Assembly: GCA_023667145.1 (NCBI GenBank)
Contig: JAMPAQ010000001.1
Span: 922,139 to 980,811 of the forward strand
Length of the DNA stretch: 58,673 bases
Reading direction: 5' to 3'
Source: Pseudoflavonifractor sp.
GTDB lineage: Bacteria > Bacteroidota > Bacteroidia > Bacteroidales > Muribaculaceae
Under the pieces are notes generated by a model, which saw only the letters and a program-made list of their open reading frames with translations, was not told the DNA's origin and made no database searches. The position numbers were made by a program, and so were the translations under genes. Within the stretch, counting starts at the first letter, position 1; each line of letters starts with the position of its first letter. This document shows positions 53,536 through 58,673 of the stretch, piece after piece.

Positions 53536-54657
53536 CTATGACTTGAGTAACAGTATGACCTTGATTGTCATGTCAAACAATACTATCTTGGCATTGGCAT
53601 TGCCGGCGATGTCGGTCTCGGCACGGTTCATCACATCGACAAGCCGCAGCACGTTGCGCTCATTTATAAACCGGGCAAAGTTGACGCTGAACGCGGCCTC
53701 GTCGCGGTTGAGATAGTTCAAGCCGGGTTGGCGCAGGTTGTAGATGAAGTTCTCGCGCAACAGCCGTTGGGCGTATCCGAGAAATCTCATGCACTGCTCC
53801 CGACCGAGGGCGCTCACGTCACTGCTCCAGTCTTTCAGCTCACGCACCTTGCGTTGGTAGGCGAGACGCATCAGGCTGATAAACAGGTCGAGAAACTTCT
53901 TGTCTTCCTTTGACTGTGACAGGTTACGCTCGGCCACTATCATGTTTCCCTCTGCATTATGGGCTATAGCCAACGCGTCGCGCGGGTCCACGGAGTATCT
54001 GCTGACGAGATGGTCGGCGATGACCTCGTCGGGTAGCCGTCTCATCTCCACGCGCTGGGTGCGGGAGTATATGGTGGGCAGTATCTCGCGGGGATTGTCG
54101 CTGACAAGTATGAACAGAGTATCGCCGTAGGGTTCCTCTATCAGTTTCAGCAGCTTGTTGGCACATTCTTCGTTCATGCGCTCGGGTAGCCACAAGAGGA
54201 CAATCTTGTATTTGGCGGAGTGGGACGTGAAGTTGAGCTTGCGTATCAGCGACTCGCTCTCATCGACATATATCTGCGGACGGCCATTGATGTTGTCGAG
54301 CGCCATGAGCCATCTCTCGAAGTCCATGTAGGGATACTCGGTCAGGAAGTCGCGCCACTCGGCTATATAGTCGTCCGATATGGCCCGTGATGATTTCTTT
54401 TTTATCACGGGAAACACGAAGTGGGTGTCAATGTGGTTGAATGACTGGTGTTGCAGACATGAGGGGCATAGTCCGCAGCTGTCACCGTCATGGCGATTCT
54501 CACAGTGGATATACTGTGCCATGGCTCTCGCGAGAGAGAACTTGCCGATGCCGGCGGGTCCCTCAAGCAACAGGGCGTGGGGTATGCGGTCGCTGTCAAC
54601 GAGCGCACGCAACCGCTCTTTTACGTTATCGTGTGACGGAATTTCGCTAAACTTCAT
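53536..54657 (-). CDS. holB: DNA polymerase III subunit delta prime
   Basis: The delta-prime subunit is part of the clamp loader that places the beta sliding clamp on DNA. The AAA+ core has a Walker A-like GPAGIGKFS (33-41) and a four-cysteine zinc module (C52, C61, C64, C67). LLKLIEEPYGDTLFILVSDNPREILPTIYSRTQ contains the conserved SRC-like region, here SRT with Thr in place of Cys. The 373-aa length is normal. It follows metF by 19 bp and precedes the AddB-like gene by 2 bp. Confidence 0.9.
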   Translation of the reverse strand: MKFSEIPSHDNVKERLRALVDSDRIPHALLLEGPAGIGKFSLARAMAQYIHCENRHDGDSCGLCPSCLQHQSFNHIDTHFVFPVIKKKSSRAISDDYIAEWRDFLTEYPYMDFERWLMALDNINGRPQIYVDESESLIRKLNFTSHSAKYKIVLLWLPERMNEECANKLLKLIEEPYGDTLFILVSDNPREILPTIYSRTQRVEMRRLPDEVIADHLVSRYSVDPRDALAIAHNAEGNMIVAERNLSQSKEDKKFLDLFISLMRLAYQRKVRELKDWSSDVSALGREQCMRFLGYAQRLLRENFIYNLRQPGLNYLNRDEAAFSVNFARFINERNVLRLVDVMNRAETDIAGNANAKIVLFDMTIKVILLLKS

Positions 54658-54676
54658 TGACCTTGGGTATGGTGGG

Positions 54677-55633
54677 TTAGTAGACAGCCTCGGCCACCTG
54701 CCTGACGCTGTCGGTGGCGTTGAGCGAGTAGAAATGGATGCTTGGTACTCCCGCCGCGATAAGCTCGCTTACCTGCTGCTTGCACCATTCGATCCCGACG
54801 GCCTTGGCCTGGTCGTTGTCCTTGCACTTTACAAGGGCGTCTGACAGGTCGGTGGGGATGTCGACATGAAATACCTTTGGCAATACGGTCATCTGCTTTA
54901 CGGTGCATATCGGTTTGATGCCGGGAATTATGGGGACGTTTATCCCCGCCTTCCTGCATCGCTCGACAAAGGAGAAGTACTTGCTGTTGTCATAGAACAG
55001 CTGGGTCACCACATACTCGGCCCCGTTATCGACCTTTTGTTTCAAATAGTGGATGTCCATGTCCATATTGGGCGCTTCCTCGTGCTTCTCGGGATAGCCC
55101 GCGACTCCGTAGCAGAATGTCTCGCCGGTCTCGATGTCCATCTTTGTGCCGTCGAGAAAATATCCACGGTTGAAGTCGTTGACCTGTCCCTGTAGTTCAG
55201 TCGCATGGGCATGGCCGTTCTCATTGGGTCGGAACGTGCTGTCATGTTTCGCCTTGTCGCCACGCAGCAGCAATATGTTTGTTATGCCGAGGAAGTTGAG
55301 GTCGATCAGCGCGTACTCTGTCTCCATCTTTGAGAACCCGCTGCATATTATGTGGGGCACGGCGGGGATGCCGTAATGTTGTTGTATGGCGGCGGCCACG
55401 GCCACGGTGCCGGGGCGTGAGCGCTCTGACACGCGCTGGTATAGCCCGTCAGGGGTACTCTTGAACACCAGCTCGCTGCGGTGGCTCGTGATGTTTATGT
55501 ATAGGGGATTGAACTCCCGGAGTATGTCGATGTTCTTGAACAGTTGCGTGACACCGCGCCCCTTGAGGGGAGGAAGCACCTCAAATGAGAATCCCGTGCC
55601 ATCGTGTGCCGCAAGTATGTCTGTAATCTTCAT
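54677..55633 (-). CDS. metF: 5,10-methylenetetrahydrofolate reductase
   Basis: MetF reduces methylene-THF to methyl-THF with FAD, supplying methyl groups for methionine synthesis. It is a TIM-barrel; FSFEVLPPLKGRG begins the fold with the catalytic glutamate, and HIICSGFSKMETEYALIDLNFLGITNILLLRGD and EYVVTQLFYDNSKYFSFVERCRKAGINVPIIPGI are diagnostic. The 318-aa length is normal. It is the first gene of a four-gene operon whose other members act in replication, repair and heme delivery. Confidence 0.95.
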   Translation of the reverse strand: MKITDILAAHDGTGFSFEVLPPLKGRGVTQLFKNIDILREFNPLYINITSHRSELVFKSTPDGLYQRVSERSRPGTVAVAAAIQQHYGIPAVPHIICSGFSKMETEYALIDLNFLGITNILLLRGDKAKHDSTFRPNENGHAHATELQGQVNDFNRGYFLDGTKMDIETGETFCYGVAGYPEKHEEAPNMDMDIHYLKQKVDNGAEYVVTQLFYDNSKYFSFVERCRKAGINVPIIPGIKPICTVKQMTVLPKVFHVDIPTDLSDALVKCKDNDQAKAVGIEWCKQQVSELIAAGVPSIHFYSLNATDSVRQVAEAVY

Positions 55634-55649
55634 TTTCTCGATGTTTTTG

Positions 55650-55680
55650 CAAATTTAATCTATTTGACCGCTATGGCGAA
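55650..55680 (-). promoter_or_regulatory. Promoter of the metF-holB-addB-hemW operon
   Basis: On the minus strand TTCG (55677-55680), 19 bp and an exact TAAATTTG (55650-55657). Confidence 0.55.
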
Positions 55681-55701
55681 AAATTATCACAGATAAATGC
55701 G

Positions 55702-55733
55702 CTTGTGCCGTTGAAATAAATTTTGTAGCTTTG
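55702..55733 (+). promoter_or_regulatory. Promoter of the LRR surface protein gene
   Basis: CTTG (55702-55705), 20 bp and an exact TAGCTTTG (55726-55733). Transcription would begin near 55740, about 370 nt before the start codon. Confidence 0.55.
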
Positions 55734-55739
55734 CTGTCG

Positions 55740-56110
55740 CTGACCGCATCGCAGAGGCCCCGGTCGTGGGCTACAGCGGGTGGGACAGCAACAACATAAT
55801 ATGGGAAGCGTTTACTTGACGCTCTTTCTTGACAGTCAGAAACTTCGCAACTTTCTTATCTCAGTCAAGGATGCGGCAGACGGTAGATGCCTTAGTGGAT
55901 ATGTATATTCTGCCCTGCGTGGCACGGGAGTGTCATGGTCGGGTGTATCCATATTCTACGTGAGGCCTCTGCAAGTTTGCTCGTTCGACTGAGATGGGCA
56001 ATGCGAAGGCCTCTGACTGTGGAACGGGCAACGGTACGGACCTCGCGTTTTCTGTATATAAACCAATTTGTTAGCCGACGAGAGGGTCCCGAGGCAATGG
56101 AAATAATGCT
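55740..56110 (+). promoter_or_regulatory. Long 5' leader of the LRR protein gene, possibly structured
   Basis: These ~370 nt between promoter and start codon contain no convincing gene. A nested hairpin is visible: GAGGCCT (55962-55968) pairs with AGGCCTC (56007-56013), and inside it TTTGCTC pairs with GAG and GGCAA. A 63-codon frame starting at 55801 has no protein-like features I can name. The leader could be a regulatory RNA or a remnant of rearranged DNA. Confidence 0.4.
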
Positions 56111-58531
56111 ATGCAGATAAATTTGAAGAAGCGTCACCTTATGGCGGTGGCGTGTGCGCTGTCGCTATGGAATAATGCCGTGGCAACGCAAATACAGGAA
56201 CTGGAAGTGGATGGGATACGCTACAGATTGGAATTCGCCCGTCCTGATGGAACCAGTGAAAGCCGATGGGGCGCAAACGCGACAGTAATCGCTGTGCGTG
56301 ACATTGCTCCCCAAATTCCCGACTATGTGGAGTATGAGGGTATAAAATATTATGTCACGCGTATTGATGACAGCGCGTTTGCCGATAATAACTATCCATA
56401 CGTGCCGTTGATGCACCTGACGCTGCCTAAAAATTGCTCGATTGACGGCTTTGTGACTTATTTTCAGGGCGTGAATATGGGTAAGGCGCTTCAGTCTCTG
56501 ACCTTTGAGGATGGAAGCGAAATGACAACGTGGATTCCCGAGGGTTGTAAGGGCTTGAAGTATGTGAAATTCCCGCCGTCCGATGAATCAGTATCCGTGC
56601 CTGGGAATGTTCATAGTATCACAACATTGGTATTACCAATACTGTGTGAATCGCCTGGTTTGGAGATGTATGATTCAAAAGACTTGACAGAGGTACATTT
56701 TGGGCCGATGACCAAGACTATCCGTGGATTTGAAATCAGGAATAGAGAGCGGGAATACGATTACAGTATATATTGTGCAGCTCCAGAGCCTCCGGCACTC
56801 GGTGAGTATGAGTTTTCGGAGGGTTGGTATCGGGAATATTATAACCATGAGATTGGCGGGACGCAGTATGGTATTCCAGGAACTTTGCATGTGCCGGCGG
56901 GTTGTGGTGACAAGTACCGCAACGCTGACTTTTGGAAAGACTTTCAATACATATATGAAGATATAGACTTTGGCGGTAATACCCTATCGGAATATACCGT
57001 CGAGGATGGAATAGTCTATGGGCTATATTATAATGGTTATGTAAATGTTGCAAAAGTGGTGGGCGCGCTCGACCGCGACCTTACAGAGGCATCGTTGAAA
57101 AGTCAAGTGATGTTTAATGGCAATTACTATGACGTGACGGAGATAGCCGATTGCGCGTTTATCGGTTGCGAGAACCTTAGCTCGATTGAGTATCCCTGGC
57201 GATTAAATAAAGTAGGTGATTTCGCGTTTTATAAATGCTGTCAGGATAATGATTATAAATTGGAAATAGCACCGGCTTCGGTAATCGGCAACCACGCGTA
57301 TGAGTTGACTAATGCGTCAGCATATATGCCTGACGGTATCGTTAGCATTGGTAGCAAATCATTTGCCGGAAGTTATTCTAATTATTATGGTTGGACTGTC
57401 GATGTCATCAATCTTCCTGATGGGTTGATTGAGATTGGGGATGAGGCTTTTGCCAATAATAATAGGTTAGATGTACTTGTCGTCCCGTCGACGGTTGAGC
57501 ATATCGGCGAGCGTATTTTGGGAAGCTATAGTCAGACCAAACATCTTGAGTTCCCAAATCCTTCTATAAAGCTCTTGGGACAATCTACCGATTGTTTTCA
57601 CAGTTATTATTTTGACTTATTTGAATTGCCTGAAAGCGTGACCGAGATAGACGCGTTTACCAGCGCTTATTCCCGAAATATCGTTATCGGACACAATGTC
57701 ACGGTGGTACGTCCGTTTGCATTGATATGCGATAGACTGGAATCGGTCATGTCTCTGGCTGAAGTCCCGCCGACAGCGTGGACTGAGTCGTTTGGCTGGA
57801 ATCCCACCGATGCCAAGTCGTATGCCTCATACGCTACTTTGCATGTGCGCAAAGGACTGAAATGGAAGTACGCGGCGGCTGATGGTTGGAAAGAGTTTGG
57901 CGAGATTGTCGATGACATCGACGAACTGGAGCAGGGTGGCTTCAAGTTCAGACTCGACCTGACAAATCATGATGCGACGTTGACAGGCATGACCGACACC
58001 GGCAGCGAGTCGGTGGACGTGGAATATCCGTCGGTCATCGTTCCTGACTATGTGACATACGACGGCGAGTTGTATCCCGTGAAGAGGATAGCCAAGTGGG
58101 CGATAGACCTCACCGACAAACGGGACCTGACGCTGCCCGCCACGCTTGAGACCATTGACAACTTTGCTATTTCCAACCCCTATACCCGTGATAATACCTG
58201 GACGTGCAACGCGTTGACTCCTCCGGCAATTACCGATAACTACGCGTTCTGGAGCTCGGGTGACGAGTGGTGGTACTATAACAAAAAGGATTTGGTGGTA
58301 CCCGATGAGGCCGTCGAGACCTATGAGAATACCCCGATATGGCGCTACCTTTTCAACATCAAGAAAAAATCCCAGACTGGCATTGATGAGCTGTACAAGG
58401 AAACCGCTGCGGACGATTCGGACGTGGAGTTCTACTCCATAGACGGCATCCGGCTCACTTCACGCCCCGCAGGCCGCATCTATATCGAGCGCCGCAGCAA
58501 CGGCAAGGCCACCCTCAAGCGCGACATCTGA
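56111..58531 (+). CDS. BspA-type leucine-rich-repeat surface protein
   Basis: This is an 806-aa exported protein with a signal peptide (to about residue 25, LMAVACALSLWNNAVA). It contains LRR_5/BspA repeats of the form L..IG..AF..N..L..V..P..V, clearest in DGLIEIGDEAFANNNRLDVLVVPSTVEHIGERI (about 440-475) and VTEIADCAFIGCENLSSIEYP (about 340-360). Other segments are degenerate. The start of three modules shows the pattern DGIRYRLEFA, DGIVYGLYYNG and GGFKFRLDLTN. The last ~35 residues (VEFYSIDGIRLTSRPAGRIYIERR) resemble a sorting tail. BspA-like proteins often bind host matrix or other bacteria; the ligand here is unknown. Confidence 0.82.
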   Translation: MQINLKKRHLMAVACALSLWNNAVATQIQELEVDGIRYRLEFARPDGTSESRWGANATVIAVRDIAPQIPDYVEYEGIKYYVTRIDDSAFADNNYPYVPLMHLTLPKNCSIDGFVTYFQGVNMGKALQSLTFEDGSEMTTWIPEGCKGLKYVKFPPSDESVSVPGNVHSITTLVLPILCESPGLEMYDSKDLTEVHFGPMTKTIRGFEIRNREREYDYSIYCAAPEPPALGEYEFSEGWYREYYNHEIGGTQYGIPGTLHVPAGCGDKYRNADFWKDFQYIYEDIDFGGNTLSEYTVEDGIVYGLYYNGYVNVAKVVGALDRDLTEASLKSQVMFNGNYYDVTEIADCAFIGCENLSSIEYPWRLNKVGDFAFYKCCQDNDYKLEIAPASVIGNHAYELTNASAYMPDGIVSIGSKSFAGSYSNYYGWTVDVINLPDGLIEIGDEAFANNNRLDVLVVPSTVEHIGERILGSYSQTKHLEFPNPSIKLLGQSTDCFHSYYFDLFELPESVTEIDAFTSAYSRNIVIGHNVTVVRPFALICDRLESVMSLAEVPPTAWTESFGWNPTDAKSYASYATLHVRKGLKWKYAAADGWKEFGEIVDDIDELEQGGFKFRLDLTNHDATLTGMTDTGSESVDVEYPSVIVPDYVTYDGELYPVKRIAKWAIDLTDKRDLTLPATLETIDNFAISNPYTRDNTWTCNALTPPAITDNYAFWSSGDEWWYYNKKDLVVPDEAVETYENTPIWRYLFNIKKKSQTGIDELYKETAADDSDVEFYSIDGIRLTSRPAGRIYIERRSNGKATLKRDI

Positions 58532-58560
58532 TTCACATCCCCGCGATAACCAACAACGGC

Positions 58561-58594
58561 AAGACAGGGCCGTGCCAAAACATGGCCCTGTCTT
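58561..58594 (+). terminator. First terminator after the LRR gene
   Basis: AAGACAGGGCC pairs with GGCCCTGTCTT (11 bp) around a 12-nt loop; T-run is weak. Confidence 0.65.
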
Positions 58595-58621
58595 ACGGTA
58601 TATATCTGTCATTGTATATGA

Positions 58622-58657
58622 AAGAGGCTGTGTCAAAATAGGCGCAGCCTCTTTTTT
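58622..58657 (+). terminator. Second terminator after the LRR gene
   Basis: AAGAGGCTG (58622-58630) pairs with CAGCCTCTT (58645-58653), followed by TTTT. Confidence 0.75.
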
Positions 58658-58673
58658 ATGGTCTTTGAGGTTT

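Noticed and set aside
55780..55992. 70-codon open frame in the LRR gene leader
   Set aside because: No recognised domain and no good start context; the region is better described as a leader.

Overview
The window looks like a chromosomal segment of a Bacteroidetes bacterium, most likely order Bacteroidales. A Muribaculaceae-like gut commensal is my best guess, but it rests on the general look of the proteins and not on any marker search. Evidence for the phylum: an lpxC-fabZ fusion next to lpxD and lpxA; many intergenic matches to the Bacteroidetes sigma factor promoter (TTTG, 19-21 bp, TAnnTTTG); few recognisable Shine-Dalgarno sites; secreted proteins with C-terminal sorting-like tails; a B12-dependent ribonucleotide reductase; and the CBM20-bearing form of 4-alpha-glucanotransferase. 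Nearly everything is housekeeping. I found no phage, no CRISPR array, no intact insertion sequence and no tRNA or rRNA gene.

Layout. 1-4.5 kb: cell-wall amidase, MlaD-like lipid transport protein, dnaA, and an 80-aa protein ending in a consensus sliding-clamp binding peptide. 4.5-11.5 kb: nitroreductase, nrdJ, malQ and a thioredoxin-fold protein lacking its cysteines. 11.8-12.2 kb: RNase P RNA. 12.3-16.6 kb: a BrkB/YihY membrane protein, ridA, and a minus-strand operon of split chromate transporter plus folC. 16.7-23.6 kb: a NatAB-type ABC exporter, radA and an rRNA/tRNA methyltransferase (minus), endonuclease IV and an MFS sugar transporter. 23.7-27.1 kb: the translation cluster thrS-infC-rpmI-rplT. 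27.1-29.1 kb: two MITE-like palindromic elements and a secreted modular protein behind a G9 tract. 29.3-33.8 kb: glnS, a TPR protein, a metallo-beta-lactamase-fold hydrolase and rsmG. 33.9-37.0 kb: a visibly AT-richer, disturbed stretch with a maltose-acetyltransferase-like gene, a broken GNAT acetyltransferase, a perfect 136-bp tandem duplication, a CNNM/CBS membrane protein and a small secreted protein. 37.0-41.3 kb: a CvfB-like S1 protein and the lipid A genes lpxD, lpxC-fabZ, lpxA. 41.3-44.3 kb: a DUF3127 protein with an SSB-like tip, a family-10 glycosyl hydrolase-like lipoprotein or secreted enzyme, a DUF695 protein and a two-helix membrane protein. 44.3-49.4 kb: a FAD oxidoreductase and MATE pump operon, a HAD phosphatase, nadC and rlmH. 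49.4-55.7 kb: a tightly packed minus-strand operon metF-holB-addB-like-hemW. 55.7-58.6 kb: a long leader followed by a BspA-type leucine-rich-repeat surface protein and two terminators.

The most interesting leads are small: the C-terminal QLSLF peptide on the 80-aa protein beside dnaA, and the SSB-like DDLPF tip on the DUF3127 protein, which sits just downstream of a C9 homopolymer that could switch the tip off by slippage. Other leads are the paired MITE-like elements and G9 tract upstream of a secreted protein, the 136-bp tandem duplication of the start region of a broken acetyltransferase, and a 29-bp inverted repeat shared by positions 62-90 and 36680-36708.
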